The notes beneath the pieces were generated by a model, which made no database searches, had not been told where the DNA came from, and was given only the letters and a program-made list of their open reading frames with translations. A stretch of 35,910 nt of DNA from Nostoc sp. ATCC 43529 (GTDB lineage: Bacteria > Cyanobacteriota > Cyanobacteriia > Cyanobacteriales > Nostocaceae), in NCBI GenBank assembly GCA_003326205.1, contig LWTK01000064.1, forward strand, positions 890 through 36,799, in the 5' to 3' direction. How positions within the stretch are numbered: position 1 is the first letter of the stretch; each line of letters opens with the position of its first letter. This document shows, piece after piece, positions 17,461 through 25,010 of the stretch. The position numbers were made by a program, and so were the translations under genes.

Positions 17461-19692
17461 GTGAAAGGACAGCAATTATTCCATAGCTTCTTGCCTGGTG
17501 TGACAGCAGCGGTCTTAACAACTCAGCCTGCGTGGGCTGATACTGTGAAAGTAAGTGGGGTACAGCTGGCATCTTCTTCAAGTGTTTCGACCTCTACCTA
17601 TGGTCAAACCTTGGTTGTAGATTTCATGAATACGCAATTGCCTAAAACAGCAAATGTTAGTATTCCAACCCTATTACCTGCTCCTGGTTTTACTAAGTTT
17701 AGTGTGAAGCCTTTAAGTAATCACAGTATTCCAGTTTTGATGGCTGGAAATACTAATGTGCCAATAGAACAAGTAGCTCGAAAAGATAAAAGTAGACTTT
17801 TGAATTTAACGCCTAGCTTTGGTTCTTCCCAAGAACCAGATATCAAGCGTTCTGCCAAAAGCAACCAAACACAGAGCAATTCCAGTCCCTATTGGCAGAA
17901 ATTAAAGAAGATAGTAGTTTCTGACTACACTTCTAAACCCGCGTCTGTCCAAAAAGAAATTTTGTCCTTGTCTGCTTCACAGCAGCCAGTGGTTCAAAAG
18001 ATAAATACCGTTACTCATTTGCAGACATTTTTACAAACTTCACCCACAGGTGTAGGAGCAGCAAAACTGTTGTCAGCCGAGAGGTGTCCGCAGCAGGAGT
18101 TGAGAAAAACCAAAACTGATTTGGCTCCTTTGCTGGTAACCTCAAACACCTGCCTACAACAAAATTCTGTTGAAAAACGTGTAGCTCAGAGTAATACCCC
18201 GGTTCCCACAGATTCAACGCCGACTCCCACTTTACCAGGAAGTGTAACTCCTGTACCAGATGGTTCAACACCAACTCCCACTGTACCAGGAAGCATAACT
18301 CCTGCACCCCCTGGTTCGACCCCAACTCCCACTGTGCCAGGAAGCGTAACTCCTGTACCAGGTGGTTCAGTGCAAATTCCAGAAAAGCTGATTCAAAATG
18401 CAAATCCCTTGCAGTTTCCTACCAAAACCGAGGAAGTGACACTCCAGGAAAATCAGCCGATTAGTTTGGCACAGGCTCTAGAATTAGCACGGCGTAACAA
18501 TCGGGATTTACAAGTGGCATTATTGGAGCTAGAACGCAGCCGATATGCGTTAAAAGAAGCGGAAGCTACTTTATTGCCGACTCTTGGGGTTAGTGCGGAT
18601 CTGACTCGCAGTCAATCTTCTAGTAGTCAGCTTCAAAATAGATTAAGTCCAAACAGCTCTAATGATGAACCAAGCACAAGTTTTTCTGGGCAAGCACAAC
18701 TTTCTTATGACGTATATACCTCTGGGTTAAATAAAGCTCGTAGAAATGCGGCTAGGGAACAGCTACGCTTCAATGAGTTGGCTGTAGAAACTCAGTCTGA
18801 GGAAATTCGCTTGAATGTGACGACTGACTACTACAATTTACAACAATCGGACGAACAAGTACGTATTGCCCAGTCGGCTGTGCAGAACTCAGAGGCTAGT
18901 TTGCGGGATGCAGAAGCTTTAGAACGAGCTGGTGTTGGTACGCGGTTTGATGTGCTGCGTTCTCAGGTGAATTTAGCCAACGCCCAGCAAGATTTAACTA
19001 ACGCTAGATCCCAGCAAGCAATTTCACGTCGTCAGTTAGCTACTAGGATCAGTTTGCCCCAAGGGATAAATATCAGCGCCGCCGATCCCGTACAATTAGC
19101 TGGTCTTTGGGATCTAACGTTAGAAGAAAGTATCGTGCGAGCTTTTCAAAACCGCCCAGAACTCCAACAACAGTTAGCACAACGTAATATTAACGAGCAA
19201 CAGCGTCGGCAAGCCCTTGCAGAACTCGGCCCTCAAATTAGTTTAGTAGCCAGCTATGACTTGCTAGACCAGTTTGATGATAGCGTTAGTGTTACAGATG
19301 GTTACTCATTTGGAGTTCGAGCAACCCTAAATTTGTTTGATGGGGGAGCAGCAAGAGCCAGAGCTGCTCAGCAGAGAGCTAATATTGCGATCGCAGAAAC
19401 TCAATTTGCTGAACAGCGTAACCAAATTCGCTTTCAAGTAGAACAAGCCTTTTCTACCCAGCAATCTAATTTGGAGAATGTTCAAACCGCTAATACCGCT
19501 TTAGAACAAGCCAGGGAAGCTCTACGTTTAGCGCGTTTGCGATTCCAAGCCGGTGTAGGTACTCAAACTGATGTGATTAACTCTGAAAACGACTTAACAA
19601 GAGCTGAAGGTAATCGAGTCACAGCAATCTTAGATTACAACCGTGCTTTAGCTCAACTGCAAAGGTCTGTTACCCTCAGAGGACTACGGTAG
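17461..19692 (+). CDS. hgdD: TolC-family outer-membrane efflux protein, HgdD-like
   Basis: TolC proteins form the outer-membrane channel of type I secretion and efflux systems. In Nostoc PCC 7120 the TolC protein HgdD, encoded (from memory) just downstream of kaiC, exports heterocyst glycolipids and other cargo; the same position and length here support orthology. The start is GTG 17461 with GAGGGG five bases upstream. A signal peptide covers residues about 1-26 (ending QPAWAD). A long N-terminal region follows, with three or four STPTPTVPGSVTPVP-type repeats at about 246-305. The channel domain starts near residue 335 (ISLAQALELARRNNRDLQVA) and shows the internal duplication of the family: coiled-coil helices at about 355-540 and 555-743. 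Classical TolC lacks the 330-residue N-terminal extension, which could act as a POTRA-like or peptidoglycan-spanning part. Confidence 0.88.
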   Translation: MKGQQLFHSFLPGVTAAVLTTQPAWADTVKVSGVQLASSSSVSTSTYGQTLVVDFMNTQLPKTANVSIPTLLPAPGFTKFSVKPLSNHSIPVLMAGNTNVPIEQVARKDKSRLLNLTPSFGSSQEPDIKRSAKSNQTQSNSSPYWQKLKKIVVSDYTSKPASVQKEILSLSASQQPVVQKINTVTHLQTFLQTSPTGVGAAKLLSAERCPQQELRKTKTDLAPLLVTSNTCLQQNSVEKRVAQSNTPVPTDSTPTPTLPGSVTPVPDGSTPTPTVPGSITPAPPGSTPTPTVPGSVTPVPGGSVQIPEKLIQNANPLQFPTKTEEVTLQENQPISLAQALELARRNNRDLQVALLELERSRYALKEAEATLLPTLGVSADLTRSQSSSSQLQNRLSPNSSNDEPSTSFSGQAQLSYDVYTSGLNKARRNAAREQLRFNELAVETQSEEIRLNVTTDYYNLQQSDEQVRIAQSAVQNSEASLRDAEALERAGVGTRFDVLRSQVNLANAQQDLTNARSQQAISRRQLATRISLPQGINISAADPVQLAGLWDLTLEESIVRAFQNRPELQQQLAQRNINEQQRRQALAELGPQISLVASYDLLDQFDDSVSVTDGYSFGVRATLNLFDGGAARARAAQQRANIAIAETQFAEQRNQIRFQVEQAFSTQQSNLENVQTANTALEQAREALRLARLRFQAGVGTQTDVINSENDLTRAEGNRVTAILDYNRALAQLQRSVTLRGLR

Positions 19693-19749
19693 TTACCCAA
19701 AACTCAACCGCATCATAGAATTGAGTAGCCTTTCTCATCAAAAGCCCCC

Positions 19750-19796
19750 AAAAGCCTCATTATTTCAGTAATTAAACTGAAAAATGAGGCTTTTTG
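19750..19796 (+). terminator. Rho-independent-type terminator after hgdD
   Basis: AAAAGCCTCAT and ATGAGGCTTTT form an 11-bp stem, extended inward by TTTCAG/CTGAAA, and the 3' arm runs into TTTTT. It lies 57 nt after the hgdD stop and closes the kai-hgdD block. Confidence 0.88.
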
Positions 19797-19805
19797 CAAA
19801 AAATT

Positions 19806-19906
19806 GGGTATGGGGCATTGGGCATTGGGCAAGCAGGAGGTGTGGGAAGATGGGGAAGAAATCCTTCCTCCCACACTCCCCACACTCCCCATGCCCTATT
19901 TTCACG
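19806..19906. repeat. Short tandem repeats downstream of hgdD terminator
   Basis: GGGGCATTGGGCATTGGGC units are followed by GTGGGAAGATGGGG and the inverted CCCACACTCCCCACACTCCCC. The two halves can form an imperfect hairpin. No gene is present. Confidence 0.65.
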
Positions 19907-19967
19907 TGAAGTGTCAAAATTGAACTAACATAACTAAGTGTGCGATCGCTCGCCTTGTCAAAGACTC

Positions 19968-20345
19968 ATGACTAAAGTAACATCGAAAGAAATTGCACAG
20001 TTTCGCTCTCAATTGGCAGACGATCCCAGTGATATGGAAGCGCTGGACTTGATTGAAGACTGTGATGGAGATTTAGAGGATGCAGCGATGACGCTAGCTA
20101 TCCGCGCAGGACAAGAACCAGAAAGAGCAAATTCCGAATGGTTAGATGCTTTGGCTAGAAAATGGCGTGCGGTGATTTGCCAACAAGAATATCGCGAAGA
20201 TTTGCTCAATAGTTCACTTCAAAAGATGATGGAACATCTCAAAACAACGCCGACGTTTCCGAAAATTTTGGCAACGCCGGTTTTAATTTATGTCCTCAAG
20301 CAAGGCGTGAACAATTTTTGTGAGCCACTGGATTCTTTAAAGTAA
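19968..20345 (+). CDS. Small conserved-looking cyanobacterial protein of unknown function (125 aa)
   Basis: The frame is open from a GTG at 19938, but that start lies in a HIP1 site, so ATG 19968 (MTKVTSKEIAQFRSQL) is preferred. The protein is acidic at the N-terminus (LADDPSDMEALDLIEDCDGDLEDAA) and helical throughout, with AGQEPERANSEWLDALARKW in the middle and a hydrophobic stretch ILATPVLIYVL near the end, probably too short for a membrane segment. The pattern DLEDAAMTLAIR resembles a UBA-like helical fold, but I am not sure. It stands alone between repeat regions. Confidence 0.7.
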   Translation: MTKVTSKEIAQFRSQLADDPSDMEALDLIEDCDGDLEDAAMTLAIRAGQEPERANSEWLDALARKWRAVICQQEYREDLLNSSLQKMMEHLKTTPTFPKILATPVLIYVLKQGVNNFCEPLDSLK

Positions 20346-20646
20346 AAGGGACTGGGGATTAGGGATTAGGGATTGGATAATCAGCGTAAAAATACTGTAG
20401 GGGTAAATAGCATACCGCTTTACACCTACGAGAAATTTGGTTTTCGACTTTTGCATATTTGGTATTCTATGTCAATACGTAAGTAGTACTAAATTTTGAC
20501 TCCTGAATTCTGAACTTTTAACTTTTGTACAGGCACGATTATCGCGTCTGTACCCCTAACTCCTACCGAATGCGAGATAGATTTAACCAGGACTGATACT
20601 CTGTTAATTAAGGCAAAACTTTTATTAGATAAGTATTGTAGAATCA
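20346..20646. other. Intergenic region with two hairpin repeats
   Basis: GGGATTAGGGATTAGGGATT lies at about 20356-20375. A near-perfect inverted repeat, GTAGGGGTAAA/TTTACACCTAC, lies at 20397-20429. A second, TACAGGCACGAT-TATCGCGTCTGTA, lies at 20529-20553 and resembles the palindrome at 3659 and 5722. No ORF of interest. Confidence 0.65.
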
Positions 20647-21153
20647 ATGAATTACCTTGTTGCTGTATTACCAGACCGTATTCAAGCTGAAGCTGCTTAC
20701 TTAGCTTTAGAAAAAGAAGGCATAAACAGTACTATTCTAGGGAAAGGGTATAAAAGCGCTGACGAGTTTGGCTTAATTGACCCCAAAGACCAAGCCAAAA
20801 AGCAAGCACGGCTTATGGCAACCTGGCTGATACCATTCGGCTTTTTTGCAGGTTTCACCTTCAGCTTGATTACTGATTTGCATACTTTCGCCTGGGCCGG
20901 TGAAGTTGGCAATCACATCGTTGGAGGACTGCTGGGTGCTGCTAGTGGTGCTATGGGTGGTGTGTTTGTCGGTGGCGGAGTTGGTTTACTCGTAGGTAGT
21001 GGTGATGCTTTACCTTACCGTAACCGTTTAGATGCAGGTAAATACTTAATTGCAGTTCAAGGTTCTGAAACTCTGACTAGGCAAGCAACTAAGATATTAC
21101 GGCAATTTGAGCCAGAAAATATTCAGGGTTATGCAGACACAAATAGCGTGTAG
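20647..21153 (+). CDS. Glycine-rich membrane protein of unknown function (168 aa)
   Basis: A soluble N-terminal part (residues 1-55, MNYLVAVLPDRIQAEAAYLAL) resembles a small alpha/beta regulatory fold. Two hydrophobic segments follow. The first is near 60-78 (TWLIPFGFFAGFTFSLI). The second is a long glycine-rich stretch at 89-120 with spacing GGLLGAASGAMGGVFVGGGV, typical of glycine-zipper helices that pack closely in membranes. A C-terminal soluble segment (KYLIAVQGSETLTRQATKIL) resembles the N-terminal part. No catalytic motif is visible. It lies 3 nt before the acetyltransferase gene, so the two are likely co-translated or co-transcribed. The start ATG 20647 has no strong ribosome-binding site. 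Confidence 0.78.
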   Translation: MNYLVAVLPDRIQAEAAYLALEKEGINSTILGKGYKSADEFGLIDPKDQAKKQARLMATWLIPFGFFAGFTFSLITDLHTFAWAGEVGNHIVGGLLGAASGAMGGVFVGGGVGLLVGSGDALPYRNRLDAGKYLIAVQGSETLTRQATKILRQFEPENIQGYADTNSV

Positions 21154-21156
21154 CAA

Positions 21157-21681
21157 ATGAATCATAGTTTACACATTACTACACAACGGCTTGAGTTGCT
21201 TCCTTGTTCCTTGGAAGTGGCGCAAGCCATTGTGGCAAAAAATAAATCCGAAGTAGAAAAGTTTTTAGGGGTACGCGTTCCTGATGAATGGTATGCATCT
21301 GAGGTGTTAGATTTTTTTCCAGTGTATGCTCAGATGTTAATAGACGATCCTTTACAATTGGGTTGGGGTGTGTGGCTGATAATTCACATCGCTGACAATA
21401 CCCTAATTGGTGATTTGGGATTTGCTGGCAAACCTAATGAGCAAGGAACAACAGAAATGGGTTATGAAGTTATATCAGCCTATCGTCAGCAAGGATTTGC
21501 TTTTGAAGCAGTAGAAGCATTAGTAAATTTTGCCTTTACTCAGCCCCAACTTAAAAGCATTATCTCTCATTCTCCAAATAATCATGTTGCCTCAATCCGC
21601 ATTCTCGAAAAATTAGGAATGCAACAATTTGAGAGAAATGAAAACTTTATAAAATGGGAATTAAAGTTAGAATCAAGATAA
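21157..21681 (+). CDS. GNAT-family N-acetyltransferase (RimJ/RimL-like)
   Basis: GNAT enzymes transfer acetyl from acetyl-CoA to an amine on a protein or small molecule. The N-terminal strand TTQRLELLP, the GDLGFAG strand, the CoA-binding stretch EMGYEVISAYRQQGFAFEAV (about residues 107-126) and NNHVASIRILEKLGMQQF near the end are the standard blocks of the RimJ/RimL-like (Acetyltransf_3) subgroup. Length, 174 residues, is normal. It follows the glycine-rich membrane protein by 3 nt, probably in one operon. Substrate unknown; ribosomal-protein acetylation is only one possibility. It ends before a heptamer-repeat block. Confidence 0.88.
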   Translation: MNHSLHITTQRLELLPCSLEVAQAIVAKNKSEVEKFLGVRVPDEWYASEVLDFFPVYAQMLIDDPLQLGWGVWLIIHIADNTLIGDLGFAGKPNEQGTTEMGYEVISAYRQQGFAFEAVEALVNFAFTQPQLKSIISHSPNNHVASIRILEKLGMQQFERNENFIKWELKLESR

Positions 21682-21702
21682 GAATTCAAAATTCAGAATT
21701 TA

Positions 21703-21768
21703 GACTAATGACCAATGACTAACGACTAATGACTAATGACCAATGACTAATGACTAATGACTAATTCA
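21703..21768. repeat. Heptanucleotide tandem repeat (ACTAATG/ACCAATG)
   Basis: About nine units of period 7 fill the spacer between the acetyltransferase and the S4-domain gene. This is the short tandemly repeated repetitive sequence type known from heterocystous cyanobacteria. Confidence 0.88.
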
Positions 21769-21780
21769 TAATTTTTCAGA

Positions 21781-22560
21781 ATGTTGCCACGAGAAGAACT
21801 TTTAAAGGGTGTTGAAAATCGAGATAGTGTAGCTCGTGTAATTGATCAAGCAGAGCAAGCTATTAAAACTTGGGAAGTAGTTGTGACGGATTTTTTGTCT
21901 CCTCCAGAATTGGCAGAAATTCAACGAGTATTTAGCCGATTAACAGAGGTGCAATTGGTTGTGTGGGGTGGATATCCGCAAGCTGAACGCCAAAGAATAG
22001 CGATCGCTCGTTCTGAACTTCCGTTAGATTCATCTCAAGTCAGCCTTGTCGCAGTTGAAATTGCTGGTAATTTCTTATTTGATACCGCCACTCATCGCGA
22101 CTTTTTGGGCGCAATGCTAGGGACAGGAATTGTCCGCGAAAAGACAGGAGATATTATTGTTTTGGGAGAAAGAGGGGCGCAAGCGATCGTTGCACCAGAG
22201 TTGGTGGAATTTTTGGAAATGAACCTCAAACAGGTGCGATCGGTTCCTGTGAAAACTCAACGGATTGAGATTGGTGAATTAAAGGTTCGAGAACCGAAGA
22301 AAAAAGAATTAACTACTGTGGAAGCGTCTTTGCGGTTAGATGCGATCGCCTCTGCTGGTTTTGGTATGTCCCGCAGTAAAATGGTTGATTTAATCGACTC
22401 TGGTGATGTCCGTGTCAACTGGAAGGAAGTAACTCAAGCTAGTTCTCAAGTAAAATCAGGTGATTTAATCGCCATTCGCTCTAAAGGACGTTTAGAAGTT
22501 GGAGAAATTGCTGTTACTAAAAAAGACCGTTACCGTGTCCAACTAACTCGGTACATGTAA
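21781..22560 (+). CDS. Photosystem II S4-domain protein (YlmH-like RNA-binding protein)
   Basis: The 259-residue protein has the architecture of the cyanobacterial and plant 'photosystem II S4 domain' family (TIGR03069-like). An N-terminal YlmH-like part covers residues 1-150, with TDFLSPPELAEIQ, VQLVVWGGYPQAERQRIAI and HRDFLGAMLGTGIVREKTGD. A C-terminal S4 RNA-binding domain starts at about 183 (RLDAIASAGFGMSRSKMVDL followed by SGDVRVNW). S4 domains bind structured RNA such as rRNA. The family name reflects annotation history; a direct PSII function is not established to my knowledge. The start ATG 21781 follows a heptamer-repeat block and has no clear Shine-Dalgarno sequence. Confidence 0.92.
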   Translation: MLPREELLKGVENRDSVARVIDQAEQAIKTWEVVVTDFLSPPELAEIQRVFSRLTEVQLVVWGGYPQAERQRIAIARSELPLDSSQVSLVAVEIAGNFLFDTATHRDFLGAMLGTGIVREKTGDIIVLGERGAQAIVAPELVEFLEMNLKQVRSVPVKTQRIEIGELKVREPKKKELTTVEASLRLDAIASAGFGMSRSKMVDLIDSGDVRVNWKEVTQASSQVKSGDLIAIRSKGRLEVGEIAVTKKDRYRVQLTRYM

Positions 22561-22570
22561 TTTTTGGTTA

Positions 22571-22590
22571 AAAGGCAATAGGCAATAGGT
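22571..22590. repeat. AGGCAAT short repeat, left block
   Basis: AAAGGCAATAGGCAATAGG units; complementary to the block at 22826-22855, so the whole 280-nt spacer can fold back. Confidence 0.7.
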
Positions 22591-22593
22591 AAG

Positions 22594-22719
22594 TAAGTAG
22601 ACATAATTAAATGTAAGATTGGAGCTTTGTTCGTAGTAAGCGATTTATCGCTCTTAACAAACGTTTTAATGGCTCAAGCCCATACTACGAACTTTAGTTT
22701 AATTGAGTCCTTCTACTTA
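22594..22719. mobile_element. MITE-like element with inverted ends (126 nt)
   Basis: Left end TAAGTAGACATAATTAAA and right end TTTAATTGAGTCCTTCTACTTA are imperfect inverted repeats. Inside, TTCGTAGTA/TACTACGAA form a second inverted pair and AGCGATTTATCGCT a small hairpin. There is no coding capacity. Inverted GGCAATA/TATTGCC repeat blocks lie outside it. Confidence 0.6.
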
Positions 22720-22825
22720 ATAGGGGAATCCACATGATTCAAATTAGGGGATTTTATAGCAGTCGAAGCATAGTTTAGGACATAAACTGATAATAAAACT
22801 TTGACACCAAAGAACTTTCAATTCT

Positions 22826-22855
22826 GTTGCCTATTGCCTATTGCCTATTGCCTAC
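22826..22855. repeat. TGCCTAT short repeat, right block
   Basis: Four TTGCCTA units of period 7, the inverse complement of the block at 22571-22590, just before the end of the SDR gene. Confidence 0.75.
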
Positions 22856-22880
22856 TATACAAAGGACGTTCAAAATAATA

Positions 22881-23657
22881 TTAGACTTTAAACCTTTTTG
22901 CCAAAATATTCAGTAGAACTTTTCGTGGTACTAATCGAGCTAATGTACTTCTAATTTGAGTGGTAACATCGCCAATAATAACTGTAGGCTGCCACTCTTC
23001 TAAAGCTTTCAGAGATTCGCGAACTACTTCTTCAGAGGAATAGACTTTTTCTGTACTTCCTGCTAAAGCTGGAGGAAAATTAGCTTCTGCAAAAAAATTA
23101 GTTTCTATTGGGCCTGGACAAGTAACTAAAACACGAACACCATATTGACGATTTTCTGCCCAGAGTGCTTCACTAAAGCTAAGAATAAAAGCTTTACTAG
23201 CAGCATAAACAGAAAGATATGGTATCGGTTGAAATCCTGTAATAGAGGATACGTTAATAATACTTCCAGAACGACGTTGCCGCATTATTGGTAGAAATTT
23301 ATGGGTTAAATCTACCAATGCCAAAATGTTTAATTGTACGATTTTAACTTGTCTTTCTCCATCTGATTCGGCAAAGTCCCCATAATAACCAAAGCCAGCA
23401 TTGTTGATTAATAAATCAATTGTTAATCCCTTTGTTTTTGTGGCATCAAATACACCAGCCGCGGCATTAGCTTCTGTAAGGTCTTTAGCTATAACATCTA
23501 TTTGAACTTTATATTTTTCTTTTAATTCTTTAGCTAATTGGTTTAGTTTATCTTCAGAACGAGCAACGAGTACAAGATTTGTCTTGCGTGCAGCCAATTC
23601 CTGGGCGAAAGCTTTACCAATACCACTAGAGGCACCAGTAATTAAAGCAGTTGACAT
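22881..23657 (-). CDS. Short-chain dehydrogenase/reductase (SDR)
   Basis: A classical SDR of 258 residues using NAD(P)H. The nucleotide-binding motif TGASSGIG is at residues 7-14, and VLVARSEDKL after the second strand, with a basic residue, suggests NADPH. LLINNAGFGYYGDF holds the NNAG structural motif. The catalytic Ser is in IINVSSITG (about 140-141), and Tyr and Lys are in SVYAASKAF, spaced YxxxK. CPGPIETNFF follows. The type resembles DltE/YqjQ-like SDRs acting on ketones or lipid precursors; the substrate cannot be told. The last residues LARLVPRKVLLNILAKRFKV are hydrophobic and basic and may associate with membrane. It starts at ATG 23657. The upstream - strand gene begins at 24368 and ends 111 nt before it, so co-transcription is possible. 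Confidence 0.92.
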   Translation of the reverse strand: MSTALITGASSGIGKAFAQELAARKTNLVLVARSEDKLNQLAKELKEKYKVQIDVIAKDLTEANAAAGVFDATKTKGLTIDLLINNAGFGYYGDFAESDGERQVKIVQLNILALVDLTHKFLPIMRQRRSGSIINVSSITGFQPIPYLSVYAASKAFILSFSEALWAENRQYGVRVLVTCPGPIETNFFAEANFPPALAGSTEKVYSSEEVVRESLKALEEWQPTVIIGDVTTQIRSTLARLVPRKVLLNILAKRFKV

Positions 23658-23768
23658 TATAAATAATCAGATATTTCAGCATTTTTTAAATATTAGCCAT
23701 AATCGATATAAATTTTTAACTACCGAAAGTTATATACCTAAAAGAGTAAAACTAACATCCAGTAATAA

Positions 23769-24368
23769 CTACCATTGTTCAGCCCAATAGATAATTTCTG
23801 AGGCAGAGCTATTAATCGCAACACCATAGCTATCACCATGATTCCATTTGAAACCGGATTTACCTCTGTCTGTTGCATCTAATACTAATATTTCGTATGC
23901 ATCTGGAAAAGTTTCCCCAGAAGAATCATTGGTGTAGAAAAAGGTTGTCGGCACACCGTTAGGTTGATTTATATGGTCGTTTGTATCGCCCCCTCTATAT
24001 TTATGTTTTGCATTATTTCTGTATTGTGAGAGTAGTTTTTTTATTTTTTCTGGGGACTGTTTCAATCTAATTTGAAAAAAACTACCTCCTTGTAAAAATC
24101 CAGGTGAGTAAGCAATGCGAATATCTTTAGCATCTGCGGGAATCTGATTTGGAAAATGTTTTAGCTGGTCAAGGTCAGACCATAATTGATTGCGAATTTC
24201 TTTGTAGCGTGTTGTATCAGTTATTATTTCAGCTTCGCTAGTATTGCTAAAAGCTTTTCTGAGGAAAAAGCTTCCTCCGACAATACCAAGGCTGCCAAGG
24301 GAAAATAGAACTATCATGACACCTTGGATAATATGCGTAGGCATAGCCCGTCGTAGATATCGCTTCAT
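23769..24368 (-). CDS. Membrane-anchored protein of unknown function (199 aa)
   Basis: A basic start (MKRYLRRAMPTH) precedes one hydrophobic segment at about 13-36 (IIQGVMIVLFSLGSLGIVGGSFFL), so it is an inner-membrane or exported protein with the rest outside. The outer part (from about 40) is polar, with YKEIRNQLWSDLDQL, a GGSFFQIRLKQSPEKIKKLL block and RGGDTNDHINQP; the last part ends SSASEIIYWAEQW. There is no GFxxxE pilin motif, and no enzyme motif is seen. I do not recognise the family. ATG 24368 is the likely start; M9 is an alternative. The upstream spacer contains the hairpin array on the opposite strand. Confidence 0.68.
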   Translation of the reverse strand: MKRYLRRAMPTHIIQGVMIVLFSLGSLGIVGGSFFLRKAFSNTSEAEIITDTTRYKEIRNQLWSDLDQLKHFPNQIPADAKDIRIAYSPGFLQGGSFFQIRLKQSPEKIKKLLSQYRNNAKHKYRGGDTNDHINQPNGVPTTFFYTNDSSGETFPDAYEILVLDATDRGKSGFKWNHGDSYGVAINSSASEIIYWAEQW

Positions 24369-24619
24369 GGAATTGGGTGTATCTAATTTTCATAGTCATA
24401 TACCCAACTACTAAACTATATTCGTACTATTGCGGATATCACATGAGAGATATTAACAGAAACTTCGCGTACTTAGGGGAAAATTGGGCTTTTTGTAAAA
24501 TTCTTATGAAGATAGGGAATACTTACTTAGTCAAATACCGTAGGTTTTTTTGGTTGAAGTTAATACTCACGTTATAGATAATAAAATCAATCTCACAACT
24601 ATCTATTCTTTTTTCAATT
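24369..24619. other. Upstream region of the - strand membrane protein gene
   Basis: AT-rich sequence without convincing genes. A 66-codon + strand frame at 24377 has no ribosome-binding site and an odd composition. The promoter for the - strand gene should be here. Confidence 0.5.
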
Positions 24620-24658
24620 CTTCCTGATCGAGTAGCGACTAAAGCGGATATATAAATA

Positions 24659-24716
24659 GTAGATGCACCTTAATTAAATCACAGCCCTCAGCCTTTAGCT
24701 GGGGGCTTTATTTATT
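24659..24716 (+). ncRNA. Candidate small RNA, unit 1
   Basis: From the anchor GTAGATGCACCTTAATTAAAT to a 10-bp stem AGCCCTCAGC/GCTGGGGGCT (24683-24707, loop CTTTA, one G-T pair) followed by TTTATTTATT. TATAAATA at 24651-24658 would be the promoter's -10 region. About 58 nt. Expression is inferred only. Confidence 0.5.
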
Positions 24717-24804
24717 GCTAATAATTTTTATTCTGTAAAAATAAAATTTTTTAACAAATCAAATTTACCCGGATAGACCAAGAATACAAGCGGATTATTA
24801 AATG

Positions 24805-24863
24805 GTAGATGCACCTTAATAAATTTATCGCCCCCAGTTTTAAGCTGAGGGCTTTATTTATTA
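24805..24863 (+). ncRNA. Candidate small RNA, unit 2
   Basis: Same layout as unit 1: TATTAAAT before the anchor, then GTAGATGCACCTTAATAAAT and a hairpin GCCCCCAG/CTGAGGGC (one mismatch) followed by TTTATTTATT. Confidence 0.5.
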
Positions 24864-24942
24864 ATAATATTTTTTATAAATCAAATACTTAAAAAACTAA
24901 ATTTTCCCGGATTACACAATAAGTAAAGTGGATTAATAAATG

Positions 24943-25010
24943 GTAGATGCACTCTAATAAATCACATAAGTCTTAGCCCTCAGCCTTTGGGTTGGGGCTT
25001 TTATTATTTA
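24943..25010 (+). ncRNA. Candidate small RNA, unit 3
   Basis: TTAATAAAT precedes the anchor GTAGATGCACTCTAATAAAT, then a hairpin AGCCCTCAGCC/GGGTTGGGGCT (two mismatches, loop TTT) and TTTTATTATTT. Its 3' end is antisense to the last codons and stop of the exoD-like gene. Confidence 0.48.

Larger units (their letters stand above)
24623..25003 (+). repeat. Three-copy tandem array with terminator-like hairpins
   Basis: Three diverged units, spaced 146 and 138 nt (anchor TAGATGCAC at 24660, 24806 and 24944). Each contains a GGAT-A/T-rich-TAAAT block that could be a -10 region, the anchor, a CTTAATAAAT-like stretch, a G+C-rich hairpin and a T-rich 3' side. Units two and three also share CCCGGAT some 30-35 nt before the anchor. 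Confidence 0.85.

Noticed and set aside
21703..21768. CRISPR array
   Set aside because: Period is 7 nt with no unique spacers; this is a heptamer tandem repeat. The other short repeats in the window likewise lack spacers.
23769..24368. Type IV pilin-like (minor pilin) protein
   Set aside because: There is one N-terminal hydrophobic segment, but no prepilin cleavage motif and no Glu at position 5.
24377..24577. 66-codon + strand frame
   Set aside because: No ribosome-binding site, odd composition (Tyr/Ile/Phe-rich) and location in the promoter region of the divergent gene.
24623..25003. Calling the tandem array NsiR1
   Set aside because: Layout is similar, but I cannot recall the NsiR1 sequence well enough to compare, and hetF is not in the window.
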